A stretch of DNA of 46,035 nucleotides from a virus. The translations under genes were made by a program, and so were the position numbers. Shown one piece after another: positions 28,097 through 38,892 of the stretch (position 1 is the first letter of the stretch; each line of letters opens with the position of its first letter). The notes under the pieces are model-generated. The model was not told the DNA's origin. It did no database searches and saw only the letters and a program-made list of their open reading frames with translations. Location: the IMG/VR virus record IMGVR_UViG_3300029448_000062, positions 1,127 to 47,161 of that record. The stretch is one strand, 5' to 3'.

Positions 28097-31000
28097 AGTC
28101 GCCAAACCCTAGAGCCGTTAGGAAAGGAATATCTACGTTCTTCATAACGGCATTACCCCTTTCTATTAGTTTCTGTATTCTCTTATCTAGTAATTCCATT
28201 CTACGATCTTTTTCCGAATCACTTATTTTACCTTTTGGCATTCTTAGTAATTTATTTCTAATAGTAGTAAGCTTTTGTCTCTTAGTGTTTATGGCTCTTA
28301 TTATACCATATACTTTTAACTCATCTGGATACTTGTTTCTTATAGCTTGTACTTCTGATCTATCACCACTCTCTATAGCCATTTTAAGTTCTTTTCTGGC
28401 TATAAATACTTGATTTCTTTTATCTATAAATGCTCCTGTATCTTCACGTTCAGAGGTTGAGTAAATACCTTTTCTAACTATTGGTACTCTTCTTATACCC
28501 TCTCTGACTTCTTCAGCCGTTAGTCCTTCTTCAAATGCTTCAAATGCCTCACCAGAGGCTACCTTATATCCTGCCGTCATAGTCCTTTGTAGAAATGCAC
28601 CTGCCCCACCAGTGAAATAACCGAATACATAGTCAAGAGTATCTGGGGAGATATCAACAACCCCTTTCCTGACTTTTGATCCACCTGTCAGTGCGTTAAT
28701 AGTTTGGGCAGTTGAAACAGACATTGGCGATGCACTGTTCCAGTAAGCCTGACTGTCTGGTGTGCCTACTGCAAACTGAGATACCTCTTTGTAAATCGGA
28801 GTGCCATCGTAATCTAGGTTCTGATTAATACTTACTATTGGGTCTAGAACTGTTGGAGATATTAAATTGCCTACACTCTCTGCTCCACCAAGTGGATTGA
28901 CTGCCTCAAGCGTAGTGGAGAATATAGAACTAGTAGTCTGTGCGGCTGTGTACCCACCTCTTGTTCTTCGGCTCAGTGATCTTCCAAAGTTATAAGCCAT
29001 GTTAACCCCGTAAGGGAGAGGTATAGTGATGAATGTTTTGTATTCTAAGTCTTTACCTGTCATTGCTTCTATACCTGCGGCAGGTAAGTTACCTATAACT
29101 ATATTATGCTCTAACATGAAATCGGTTATCTTGTCGTACTCCAACATACCTTCTTCGTCTTCATCAGATATTAGTGCGTTCAATTGATCCATTAGCATTG
29201 AGAATGCAAAGATACCCATCCACAGTTTTCTAACTTTAGATGATTTTGAAAATGCGTTAAGCAATGCAAACGAACCTTGTAGTGATGCGTTAAAGAATAA
29301 GAATAATGAGTTAAGTTGTGTTTTTAATTCACCACCTTTGGCAAAGTTCACTGTTATGTTACGGGCGGCTAGGGCGGCTTGTTCCTTACTGTATTTACCT
29401 GTATCCAATAAAGCTTTGTATGTCGCTACACGAACACCATTTTCAGCCGCTGTATTCATGTTTTCAACCATACCCAATACAGTTTTAGTGCCTTTACCTG
29501 CCCATCCATTCTTCATTTTCTGGGCGTTTCCAACTAATCCACCCTCTGATATTGTGTTTAGTATCTTGCTGATGTCATTGGCTTGGTCTTCTAGAGTTGT
29601 CATCTGGTTGTTGACGTTCTTACCACCCATCTCAACAAACTCTTTATATAGAAGTGCCTCTTCGGTATCTACGTCTCCTTTTGCCTCGGCTCTAAACACA
29701 CCACGAGACATTCTAAAAGCATTTTTAAATACATATGTCTTTAGGTTTTCTCCTTCATATTGGTCTATATTGACCAAAGCAGTCTGGACATCTCTAAAGA
29801 AGTTAGGGGCTATAAAAGCAGGGTTATAGGATGTGTTTATGCTTGAAAGAAATCTATTAAATTTTCCTAAGTTTGTTATTACTGATTCGGGTAATATCTG
29901 AATACCTGTATCACCTCTAAAAGCACCTGCTATGACAGGACTTGTAAAGTGGATTACAATCTCCTGACCACCTTCTTTTACTATAAACTTGTGCTTATCG
30001 TTCCATACTTCTACTGAGCTAACAGGACGAGTGCTTAACACTCCTGTCCTAGCATCCACAACTCTCTTCTTGTCAGTTATATTATCTATGTAAGCAAACT
30101 CTCTAAGCATATCTGGGTCTTTTCTTATTAAGTTTAACATTGCTAGACCGACTTTATTTCGCTCTACATTTATGGTTGAGTTAGAGTTTTGTGTGAATAG
30201 ATTAGCAAGTATGTTGGGAGAGTAGTCTAATCTACCTTTTACTTTCATGTCTGGAGAGCCTTTGTCTCCATATAAAGGCTTCGTGTATCTACCTTTACTT
30301 GTATAATCCTGTGTCTCATCTTCAGCGTGAAACACTCCTTTTAATGGAACATAGTTTTCCCAACCCGATCCATTAGCAAAAATACCCACTAGATCACCAT
30401 CTTGTCGTGTTTGGTTAGTGTCTTTAACAACATCCTGAACAGTTCTCTGCAAATCCTGTAAAAGTTTGCTATAACTTTTTTTGCTATCAAACCAATCTAT
30501 TATAGCATTAGCTTCAGCGTTAGACATTCCAGAACCACGATCTTTGTTTTTGTTTACTCCGTTTACATCTATTCTGGCAACGTAAGCGTTTCTTTCTTTT
30601 GCATGAAGAGCATATAAGTATGCCTCTGCCATAACCAACTGCTTACTATCCTCTCCATAAAGAAGTCTTTTAAATAAGCTAGGCTTAAAAGAGTCTATAG
30701 CTGTTTTGATATATCCATCTTGATCTGGGTCAGATGCCTGTTGAGATATTCTTTTTAGCTCTTCTATCTCGGCATCAGTGAATTTAAATCTTTGAATAAC
30801 CTCTAATACAGCTTTATATATTCCTTTTGTTTTCCTATCTAGCAAGTCTCCAACTTTACCATGAAGTAACTGCTCTCTAAGAATTGGGTCGATAGCATCC
30901 GTAAGTTTAAGACCTTGCTTTTGTAGGTTATCTATCATCCTACCAACTGGTATTGTTCTGTCTTGAACTATCCTCAGAAAATTATCAGATATTTTTCTAG

Positions 31001-34000
31001 CCTGTTCTGTGTCTAAAGGATTGCCACCATATAGCCTCTTGAACTTAGATGCACCTTGCAATGCTGCGGCTATGGCGTTAGAGGAGGCTGTATACATCAT
31101 TTTGTGATTGTGTTCTTTTACGTCAGCCCTAGGCGTATCCTCTGTCTTAGAGTTCTCCTTCACTTTAGCCGTCATTATACGACCAATGCTCTTACGTCTT
31201 TCTTCTACCCTGTCTGTGTGTCTTTTGTTTCTTTGGGCAATGTCTTGGTTGACTTCTTCTTGGCTCTGGAACTTTTGGATTTTTCCACTAACTTCTGAAG
31301 CTCTAGTACTAACCTCGGCATTTCCTGTGTTGGGATTAACCCCACCAGTGACTCTGAATCTGTCTGTTGTGGGGAGTGCTTCTTGAATATTGTCATCGCT
31401 TAAACCTTCCTCTCTTAAAAATTCTATTGCTCCGTCTACATAGTCATTCTCACGACCACTACCTTGAGCCACGCCTAGGTCTTTAAATAAACTCTTTTCG
31501 TGAAACCACATTAAAGCTTGGAAATCAGCCATCGTTAATGTGCCAGGTTTTATTATGTTATCTTCTTCTAATATCTTTATCGCTCTTCGTGAGGCATCTC
31601 TCATATAACTTCGTTCTGTTCCAGTTCTTGGTGTTTCCTGTAGGCTTTCCCCAAAATTCTTGTCCATTCTATTAGCGACAAGAGACATCTCGGTATTTTC
31701 ATCTATACCTGCTTTACGTCTGTTTTCTGCTATTCTTCTACTTCTGACAGAACCAAGTGGCATATCCTCCGTTCCCTGTTCAGATATAGACCCATAAAGT
31801 TTATTTCTTTCTGCAACAAATTTTAATGCCATATTTATTACGTTAGAATCTACCTCTTGAATAGTTCCATCGAACCTTCCTTTCTTAATTATAGGATTGC
31901 CCATAGCCTCCATAGTTGCACTAAGAGCATCTCTATCTATCTTAGGTAATTCTCTTTTTGGTCTTTTTAGTTGGGTTATAAAGTCGTTGTACGCTCTTAT
32001 CTTTGTTTTATCTTGTGTCTCATAGAATGGGTTTCCAGTAATTCTATTGTAGAATCTCTGCCACCATCTATCCATCGTAAGGCTCTCGTAATTACCTCGT
32101 AGGTTCTGATAGAAACCATTTCCTATTTTAGCTCCTATTAATCCAGACACACTAACCACTGTATCTACAGTTTCTTGAGCTAGGTTTTTAGTTAGATTTA
32201 GTCCGTAATCTTCTTCTATTTGTTTTATAAACTCATTATTTTTTATGTCTCTTACTGACAGTTTTTCATTTAGAAGCTCTGCAATACCTATAGTGTTTCC
32301 TTGATACCTTTCTAACAAAGCATTGTAGAACTCAAATGCTTTCTTCATAGCATCTATTTGCTTTCCATATTTTATTCCTTGAGTCTCAAATCTACCTGTA
32401 TCAAGCCATGATCTATATGCTTGCATTGCGTACTTAGCGTTATCTACAACTGATGTTCCGTTAGATGTAACAGCTAGAGCGTAATCGAATACTGCTTCAC
32501 TTTTTTTAGCCTCAAGAAGTTCTATTGGTGACATAGTTTCTGGGTCAGGCATCAACTCTGGATGAGCTAGTGCAAATAGTTTCTTAGCTAGTTTTAGCTT
32601 ATTGTCATACCAACCTATAGCGTTTCCATCTCTAGCTAACGCTAGTTCTGCCTCTGCTGCCATTATGGTTGCTATCTGCTCAAAAGTCTCTGGATTAGTA
32701 TCAGTGTATTCTAATCTAAAGTCTTGACCTGTTCTTGCTATTCTTTCTTCTAAGTAAGCACGAACTGCTTGAACCAAGGTTCTTTCAACATCATCTTGAC
32801 CAAGCTTGGTTTTAAATTTTAGCGTCTGAGGGTCTACATCTGGTATAGAGGACATATTATAAAGAACTCGATTCTTCATAAGTCTACCGATTGACTTTCT
32901 CTTAAACTCTTCATTTTTAGGTGCTGTTCTTATAGAAACTTTCTTTGCTTCATCAAGATATTGATTAAATAAAGCCATAGTCTCAGCATCACCTTCGGCA
33001 TACTCTTCCAATAGCTCTCGTGAAACGTCACTGTTACCGAGTGTTTCTAAAGATACGACTGTAAGATAATTATCATTATTGAGCATCTCCTTCATGGTGT
33101 ACTCTTCATCCTCGTATTTTTTAGATTCAACTTTTTGCACAGGATATTCTTCGTCATAAAATCCTGCGTTAGCCCATGACTCTGTTACGTTGTCTCTCAT
33201 ATTTTGCTGTAAAACACTAAATTGATTTGGTGATCCGAGCATTAAGAAATCTATGTTTCCTGTATACCCATTTTCTATGTAATTTGCATAGTCCTCAAGT
33301 TGCCCTTGACCTCTCTCTATGTCACCCTGACTATACATCTTTCTACCAACAGACTTTCGTAGGCTTACATCTGACTTGCCGTAGACATTTTCATACTCTG
33401 CTATGTCAACTCTCATAACATCACTAGGTCTAACAACAACCTCTTGCTCTGGGTCATTGTTAAATATATCTCCATATCCTAGATTAGGAGCGACAACTAT
33501 ATCTTCTTTATCAACCAGATAACCCTGTATCTCTGGCTCTACTTGACCTCGACCAAATAAACCAATCTCTCTCTTTCTTTGCTTTATGTGTTCCCTATAG
33601 GCAAAGCTTCTCTTGTTCTTAAACAAACCCATTGATCTTGGGTTTGGAGTGAGAGAGTAAGAATGCATCTCGCCTTTATACAGGTTCTTAGAGTCTACAG
33701 GTCCTATCCTGAAGATAGGGATTCTATTTGGTAAATGAACCAACTGAGCCTGTGTGATCTTCCATAGATCGAATCTAATCTTCTCTAGAGCCTCTAGGTT
33801 AGGCTCAAAGCTCATGTCATTTTCTTGGGGCAGTCTGTCTATTTCTTGCTGTCTCAAGCCAATTTTATCTTGAAACAACGTAGCCACATTTCTACGTCTA
33901 TTGCCTGAGTGTCTAGCTTGTAAGAACTCTAGACCCCTATCAGTGAATAGATTTGCTACATATTGCTCTCTGGGTGCGCCTATATCCATGCCTTCTTTTA

Positions 34001-37000
34001 GACCCAGGAACTCTATTGTTATAGGATCGAACTTGTATCCATCTTTCTCCATACTTGCTATGGTTTCTTTGAATAGTTTGTTCTTATATTTATAGCTTTC
34101 GTAGTTATTCTCTGCATCTTCTAGAACTCTACTAATAGACAATCTCTTCCCACGTTTACCTTCTTTTTGTCTAGCTTCTCTAGTATCTCCTATTTTACCA
34201 GACCGAACATCTTCAAATATCTGCTCAACAGAGACTATGCCATTGTCTTGATGTGCTAAGAATATAGATCGGAACAACTCTATAATTCTGTTTAGTATTG
34301 TCTTTGGCTTGCCTGTCATAGGTAGCTTATCATCAAGTACATCCCTAAACATTTCAGCCACTGACTCTTCCTGCACCATGTCATTAAACTCTTGATCTGA
34401 CATATTTGGGAACATCTCTCTCTTATAAAGATGCTTCGCATGATCTAAGTAGGTGTAATTCCTCGTGACTTTCTTGCCGTCAACAAAAACAACTCTGTTC
34501 CTAGTAGCCGCAGCCTTCACTAGTTGTTGGTACTCTGCCTCTGTAATAAGTTGTAGCTCTCTGAGAGAGTGCAATATCTCATGGTTTAAAGTGCTTTTTA
34601 GCCTTTTATAGACAGTCTTTGCCCCCTCTTCGTCCATGACAGTATCAGGGTCAAACAAGTCCATAGCTATGCTTATTATTCTTTTGCCGTCAGCACCCCT
34701 ACCCTCTTGAGCGTATGTAACGAAATCTTGATCTGGGTCTATTATGTTTTCTGATTTTATAATAATGTTGTTAGCTAAGTTCATCTTGTTAAGATATTTA
34801 ACCAAGCTTGACCTCATAGACTTTAACGTGCTTCTATATCTAGGCTTTAATCTTTTCTTAGCATTGACCTTTGCTGTCTCTCTAATGGAGTTACCATCGT
34901 TCTTAGCCTGATCTTTTTGTACACTATCTGGAGGATTAGCTATTAGGTCTTCTAGTTCTTTGATGTCTTTCCTTAACTTCTGTACTTCTTGTCTAGCAGA
35001 TTTCTTTTCTGCATCATTTCTGTCTGGAGCTTTCTTTCTGTTTGTCTCTCTTTTTTCTTCAAGAACTCTTTTTTTAAATCTTAGTCTATCTTGCAATACC
35101 TCTGGATTAGTATCGTCTTTGTTAACGCCCTCTTTCCCATACTTCAGGTTCTCAACACTAAAATCACTAGTGTTCATAGACTTTAATGTGTTTTCGCTAT
35201 TCTCTATAAATCCTACGAACTTATTCTCTTCTTCTTTAGAGTCTTTAAGTTTTTTTCTTACCCCTGTGGGTTCAGTATCTAAATCTCCTTTTGCTCCTAG
35301 TAACCTTTTAATTCTTTTTGCTACGCCAGCCACTTTCTTGCTATTCAAATTCTGTGGAGTTATTTTTGTAAAAGTTTCTCCTTCTTCGGCTTTTAAATAT
35401 TGATTTACTATCTTTATATTCTCTGGATCATATAAATCTAGATTATCTAATTGCTCAAGTCTAAGAACTCTAGCCTCTAGTATTTCTGTTTCTTTCTTTT
35501 GATTGTCTAGGTCTACTTTAGCTTTGTTGGTTTCTGTCTCTAGCCTGTCGGCTTCTTTACCAATATCACCTTCTAAATCAAATGTTGTTTTAAACTCAGC
35601 TTTACCGATTGGCTTTAATGCTTTTGTATCAGTGTTAAATTCACCTCTTCTTGTAACCCTTATCTTATTTAACTCAATGAGTTCATTTTTAACTGCCTCT
35701 ATAAGGTCAAATGATTCGGTCTTAATTGCTCTTCTTATTAGATTATCAATTTCTATTTCTGAAAGATTCTCTTTCTTTGTTCCTCTAATAGCCGTAAGAA
35801 CTTTGTTAATTTGATTTTGACTGTACGGCTTTTTCTTTTTTAACTTATTAAATCGTGACTCTGTTGCTGCAGGTCCTGCTAAACCTTGTTCTGATGCTAG
35901 TCTTTCTGCTGTCTTAACACCTAAAACAGAGTTTACTTCTGATAGTGTTATGGGTTTTGTTGGGTTTATATCGTTTTGTACTCTAAAAAGTCTTATCTGT
36001 TCTTTTTCTTTTTCTGTTAACTCATCAGGCTCTACGTTTCTCTGCGCTTTTGTTCTTCTAGTAGCCTCTCTTGCAATTTCTGCTTCTGATAGCTTCTGAT
36101 TTGTTAGACCACCTTGATCTGCCTGTATCTTTAACTGCTCTTCGTTTAACTGCTCTTTTACTTTGTTAAATGCTTCTTGGTCATCAATACTCTCTATAGC
36201 ATCGTCTTCATCTAGTTCATTTCTCTTTCTAAGTTCTTTCTGTGCTTCTATAGCTTCTGGTGACTTAGATATGGCAGTAACACCACCTTTTAATGTACCA
36301 CCAACTATACCACCTGCTACTCCTGCCTCTAAATACTCTGCCAGAGCATCATCGCTAAATATGTCTAGACCTGCTTGCGCTCTTTCCAAAAGCTGTTGCC
36401 CAACCTCTGTAGCACTTTCTAAACTAGCTCCTGTTCCGACTGCCCCTGCTACTCTAGCTGTTCTAGGAGCTTTCTTTGATAGCTTTGTAAATAAACCTGC
36501 AACCTCTATAGGATTACCTGCTTCATCTACTTTTTGAAAAAAGTTAGCGTTAACTTTTAGACCTGACTTATTAGCTAATGTCAGAAATCTAAGACTCAAG
36601 CTTTCTAAAGCTGACTGACCAAGACCTGTTATAAAAGCCGCCCCTTCGTCTACTTCTACAGGTCTGTTTGCCGATATGTCTGCTTCTTTTTGTCTTTCTC
36701 TGTTAGCACCATATAACAAAGGCAGTGTAACAGCTATACCACCTACAATTGCGGCAAAAGGCAACGCAGGTGCGGCAAGTGCTAAAGCAGTTCCTGCGGC
36801 TATTGCTGTTCCTATCTGTGGAGCTGCCTGACCTAGTGTTTCACCAACAAACTTTGCTCCTGAACCTACGCCTTCTACTTCATTTAATCTTGTTAGTCCT
36901 TCGGCTTTTTGCGATCCTGACTCAGCATAGGATTCAGCCATCTCACCACCATAATTCTCTAGTGACTCTATGCCTAATGATTTACCAATACCCTGTAGTG

Positions 37001-37226
37001 TAGAACCAATCTGATTACCCATGTAGTCAGTGCCAACGTCAATAGCACCCAAAATACCTGATCTAGCCTCGTATTCTGGGGTCTCTTCTACTGGTGTTAG
37101 GGGTTTTTCTCTTTGGAATAGGTATTCAGCTATTCTTCTCTTTTCGTCTTCAGTAGGAGTTTCTCCTGCAATGTTAACTGGATAATATTTTCCAGTTGTA
37201 GGGCTTTGTATTAGCTTAAATGCCAT
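28095..37226 (-). CDS. Giant polyvalent virion protein with zincin motif (3043 aa)
   Basis: Probably packed in the virion and injected with the DNA, like the large polyvalent proteins of other phages. Residues about 125-175 are Ala/Gly-rich and hydrophobic (possible membrane-active part). Residues 350-800 are Lys/Glu coiled coil. LNHEILHSL gives HEILH at 882-886, a zincin-type metallopeptidase motif, with downstream acidic ESVAEMF. Around 2460-2490 SYNPAFIAPNFFRDVQTALVN resembles LPD38-type polyvalent domains, and hydrophobic segments follow near 2640. The motif R-K-S-I/V-G-R recurs near 1290, 1445 and 2012 (variant RLSISR near 1030). It contains one palindrome copy. Confidence 0.75.
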   Translation of the reverse strand: MAFKLIQSPTTGKYYPVNIAGETPTEDEKRRIAEYLFQREKPLTPVEETPEYEARSGILGAIDVGTDYMGNQIGSTLQGIGKSLGIESLENYGGEMAESYAESGSQKAEGLTRLNEVEGVGSGAKFVGETLGQAAPQIGTAIAAGTALALAAPALPFAAIVGGIAVTLPLLYGANRERQKEADISANRPVEVDEGAAFITGLGQSALESLSLRFLTLANKSGLKVNANFFQKVDEAGNPIEVAGLFTKLSKKAPRTARVAGAVGTGASLESATEVGQQLLERAQAGLDIFSDDALAEYLEAGVAGGIVGGTLKGGVTAISKSPEAIEAQKELRKRNELDEDDAIESIDDQEAFNKVKEQLNEEQLKIQADQGGLTNQKLSEAEIAREATRRTKAQRNVEPDELTEKEKEQIRLFRVQNDINPTKPITLSEVNSVLGVKTAERLASEQGLAGPAATESRFNKLKKKKPYSQNQINKVLTAIRGTKKENLSEIEIDNLIRRAIKTESFDLIEAVKNELIELNKIRVTRRGEFNTDTKALKPIGKAEFKTTFDLEGDIGKEADRLETETNKAKVDLDNQKKETEILEARVLRLEQLDNLDLYDPENIKIVNQYLKAEEGETFTKITPQNLNSKKVAGVAKRIKRLLGAKGDLDTEPTGVRKKLKDSKEEENKFVGFIENSENTLKSMNTSDFSVENLKYGKEGVNKDDTNPEVLQDRLRFKKRVLEEKRETNRKKAPDRNDAEKKSARQEVQKLRKDIKELEDLIANPPDSVQKDQAKNDGNSIRETAKVNAKKRLKPRYRSTLKSMRSSLVKYLNKMNLANNIIIKSENIIDPDQDFVTYAQEGRGADGKRIISIAMDLFDPDTVMDEEGAKTVYKRLKSTLNHEILHSLRELQLITEAEYQQLVKAAATRNRVVFVDGKKVTRNYTYLDHAKHLYKREMFPNMSDQEFNDMVQEESVAEMFRDVLDDKLPMTGKPKTILNRIIELFRSIFLAHQDNGIVSVEQIFEDVRSGKIGDTREARQKEGKRGKRLSISRVLEDAENNYESYKYKNKLFKETIASMEKDGYKFDPITIEFLGLKEGMDIGAPREQYVANLFTDRGLEFLQARHSGNRRRNVATLFQDKIGLRQQEIDRLPQENDMSFEPNLEALEKIRFDLWKITQAQLVHLPNRIPIFRIGPVDSKNLYKGEMHSYSLTPNPRSMGLFKNKRSFAYREHIKQRKREIGLFGRGQVEPEIQGYLVDKEDIVVAPNLGYGDIFNNDPEQEVVVRPSDVMRVDIAEYENVYGKSDVSLRKSVGRKMYSQGDIERGQGQLEDYANYIENGYTGNIDFLMLGSPNQFSVLQQNMRDNVTESWANAGFYDEEYPVQKVESKKYEDEEYTMKEMLNNDNYLTVVSLETLGNSDVSRELLEEYAEGDAETMALFNQYLDEAKKVSIRTAPKNEEFKRKSIGRLMKNRVLYNMSSIPDVDPQTLKFKTKLGQDDVERTLVQAVRAYLEERIARTGQDFRLEYTDTNPETFEQIATIMAAEAELALARDGNAIGWYDNKLKLAKKLFALAHPELMPDPETMSPIELLEAKKSEAVFDYALAVTSNGTSVVDNAKYAMQAYRSWLDTGRFETQGIKYGKQIDAMKKAFEFYNALLERYQGNTIGIAELLNEKLSVRDIKNNEFIKQIEEDYGLNLTKNLAQETVDTVVSVSGLIGAKIGNGFYQNLRGNYESLTMDRWWQRFYNRITGNPFYETQDKTKIRAYNDFITQLKRPKRELPKIDRDALSATMEAMGNPIIKKGRFDGTIQEVDSNVINMALKFVAERNKLYGSISEQGTEDMPLGSVRSRRIAENRRKAGIDENTEMSLVANRMDKNFGESLQETPRTGTERSYMRDASRRAIKILEEDNIIKPGTLTMADFQALMWFHEKSLFKDLGVAQGSGRENDYVDGAIEFLREEGLSDDNIQEALPTTDRFRVTGGVNPNTGNAEVSTRASEVSGKIQKFQSQEEVNQDIAQRNKRHTDRVEERRKSIGRIMTAKVKENSKTEDTPRADVKEHNHKMMYTASSNAIAAALQGASKFKRLYGGNPLDTEQARKISDNFLRIVQDRTIPVGRMIDNLQKQGLKLTDAIDPILREQLLHGKVGDLLDRKTKGIYKAVLEVIQRFKFTDAEIEELKRISQQASDPDQDGYIKTAIDSFKPSLFKRLLYGEDSKQLVMAEAYLYALHAKERNAYVARIDVNGVNKNKDRGSGMSNAEANAIIDWFDSKKSYSKLLQDLQRTVQDVVKDTNQTRQDGDLVGIFANGSGWENYVPLKGVFHAEDETQDYTSKGRYTKPLYGDKGSPDMKVKGRLDYSPNILANLFTQNSNSTINVERNKVGLAMLNLIRKDPDMLREFAYIDNITDKKRVVDARTGVLSTRPVSSVEVWNDKHKFIVKEGGQEIVIHFTSPVIAGAFRGDTGIQILPESVITNLGKFNRFLSSINTSYNPAFIAPNFFRDVQTALVNIDQYEGENLKTYVFKNAFRMSRGVFRAEAKGDVDTEEALLYKEFVEMGGKNVNNQMTTLEDQANDISKILNTISEGGLVGNAQKMKNGWAGKGTKTVLGMVENMNTAAENGVRVATYKALLDTGKYSKEQAALAARNITVNFAKGGELKTQLNSLFLFFNASLQGSFALLNAFSKSSKVRKLWMGIFAFSMLMDQLNALISDEDEEGMLEYDKITDFMLEHNIVIGNLPAAGIEAMTGKDLEYKTFITIPLPYGVNMAYNFGRSLSRRTRGGYTAAQTTSSIFSTTLEAVNPLGGAESVGNLISPTVLDPIVSINQNLDYDGTPIYKEVSQFAVGTPDSQAYWNSASPMSVSTAQTINALTGGSKVRKGVVDISPDTLDYVFGYFTGGAGAFLQRTMTAGYKVASGEAFEAFEEGLTAEEVREGIRRVPIVRKGIYSTSEREDTGAFIDKRNQVFIARKELKMAIESGDRSEVQAIRNKYPDELKVYGIIRAINTKRQKLTTIRNKLLRMPKGKISDSEKDRRMELLDKRIQKLIERGNAVMKNVDIPFLTALGFGD
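30459..30480. repeat. Palindrome family copy inside the giant gene
   Basis: TAAAAGTT-TGCTAT-AACTTTTT within the coding sequence of the giant protein (about codon 2250). The left arm has one base difference from the consensus. Confidence 0.6.
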
Positions 37227-37233
37227 TTACCAC

Positions 37234-38889
37234 CTACTTGTCTTCTTTTGTAGGTGACGTAGTTTTGTATAACTCCTTTAACATATCTGTTAGATCAGTA
37301 TCTAGAATATTGTCTCCCATAAGACCTTTTGCCTGACCCTGCAAAATATCTCTTACCTCTTCCATCTCTTTTAGTTCTGCCATTAACGATGCTCTCTCTG
37401 CATCATCCATAGATACATCTTCTGTTCTTAGTTTTGTTTTTAGAGTTATAATATCTGTTGATAATTTTGTGTACCTAGCTAAAGCATCTTTTGCTGATAG
37501 TCCTGCTTTGTTTGCCGCTTTCGTAATAGCCGCTTGCACTGCTCTATCTTTCTGAGCTAGTGTCGCTCCTGCTATGCCTATTTTTGCTTCCAGACCTTGC
37601 ATTTGAGCCATTCTATCTCTGTAGGCTTTGTCTGAGGCAGATAGTGTTTTAATGCCTTCACCTACGTCATCTAACTGACCTCTTTGAGCTAACTTTAAAC
37701 CTGATTGCATTAAAGCAAGATACTTGTCTTTATCAGCACTTTCTTTTGCTTCTTGTCTAAATTTATCTAAACTTGCCGTTAAATCAGAAAGATAGTTTCT
37801 TGGTGCAGGATCATCTGTGCCTGGTGGAGGCGTTTCTTCATCTTTCTTTTCTGGTGATTCAGGTATCTCGTTAATATCGATCATTCTTTGTGCATCACGC
37901 ATAGAATCAGGTTGCCCACCAGTATTAGTTGCAGGTGACCCTGTAGTATTCTTAAACTCGTCTTTAAGTGTTCCGTCTATATTATAAAACTTACCTTCGT
38001 TCTTATCCCATTCAGCTTGTTCATTTATAACTGTTCCTTTGTCCACATATATACTTGAACTTGGGGGTCTAGGCTTAACTTTTGGTATAAAATTACCACC
38101 ATAATCTTTAAATTGATTCAAGCCACCACCAAACATATTAACAACACCACCCTCATTCATAGCTCTAATCATTCTTGGGTCATCATATGGCATCATCCTA
38201 GGTACTTGACCTTTGCCACTCATACCTCGCTGTTGTTGACCTAGCTCTATGTCGAACCTATCTTCTGCCATACCTTCTACTTCACCGAGAAAATTATCTA
38301 CATCTCCTCTGCTTCTTTCGCTAACTCTTCCCATTATGTCACGACCAAAGCCACCCAAACCTCCTCCGTAGCCTTGTCTAGCAATCTGCGATTGCTGAAT
38401 GTGATTACTTGGGGGGTAGTCCTCAAGTGGGCTACTCAAAAAAGGGCTTCCTGCTATTTTCTCTGCTAACCTTGGCACACCCATCATAGGTCTGCCAAAC
38501 TGCATAAATCCACCACTACTAGCCCTTATAGGCTCTTCCATAATATCTATCTCATCTTCTTCTGAGGGCAAATCAGCCATTTGTTTCATTGCCATGAGAC
38601 CTTGATCCACACCTGTGTTACCTGCTATATCTGATTTAGGAGACATAGCCATAGCCATCTGTGATGATTCTTGCATAGGCATCCCTGCTGACGCAACAAC
38701 ATCTTCTACTACAGTAGTTTGATTCTCAGATTTTCTCATAGCTATATCTTGTTCATCGGCTTCCCTTCTTTTTAATTCCCCTATAACCATAAAAGGCTCT
38801 ATACGAGGGTCAGGTCTTGCAGCTAACTTTAGAAGCTGTTCTTTTTGAAACCCTTTTAGGGCATCTTGCATCTCTATAAGATTATACAT
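37234..38889 (-). CDS. Probable internal virion or ejection protein (551 aa)
   Basis: Begins MYNLIEMQDALKGFQKEQLLKLAARPDPRIEPFMVIGELKRREADE, a start I recall from phage proteins beside DNA-ejection genes. The middle is Gly/Met/Pro-rich and disordered (GGLGGFGRDIMGRVSERSRG), and the C-terminal 180 residues are helical, with long Ala/Asp/Lys/Glu stretches. There is no signal peptide. It starts 8 bp upstream of the giant gene, so the two are likely translated together. The role is inferred from position and composition. Confidence 0.65.
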   Translation of the reverse strand: MYNLIEMQDALKGFQKEQLLKLAARPDPRIEPFMVIGELKRREADEQDIAMRKSENQTTVVEDVVASAGMPMQESSQMAMAMSPKSDIAGNTGVDQGLMAMKQMADLPSEEDEIDIMEEPIRASSGGFMQFGRPMMGVPRLAEKIAGSPFLSSPLEDYPPSNHIQQSQIARQGYGGGLGGFGRDIMGRVSERSRGDVDNFLGEVEGMAEDRFDIELGQQQRGMSGKGQVPRMMPYDDPRMIRAMNEGGVVNMFGGGLNQFKDYGGNFIPKVKPRPPSSSIYVDKGTVINEQAEWDKNEGKFYNIDGTLKDEFKNTTGSPATNTGGQPDSMRDAQRMIDINEIPESPEKKDEETPPPGTDDPAPRNYLSDLTASLDKFRQEAKESADKDKYLALMQSGLKLAQRGQLDDVGEGIKTLSASDKAYRDRMAQMQGLEAKIGIAGATLAQKDRAVQAAITKAANKAGLSAKDALARYTKLSTDIITLKTKLRTEDVSMDDAERASLMAELKEMEEVRDILQGQAKGLMGDNILDTDLTDMLKELYKTTSPTKEDK

Positions 38890-38892
38890 TAC

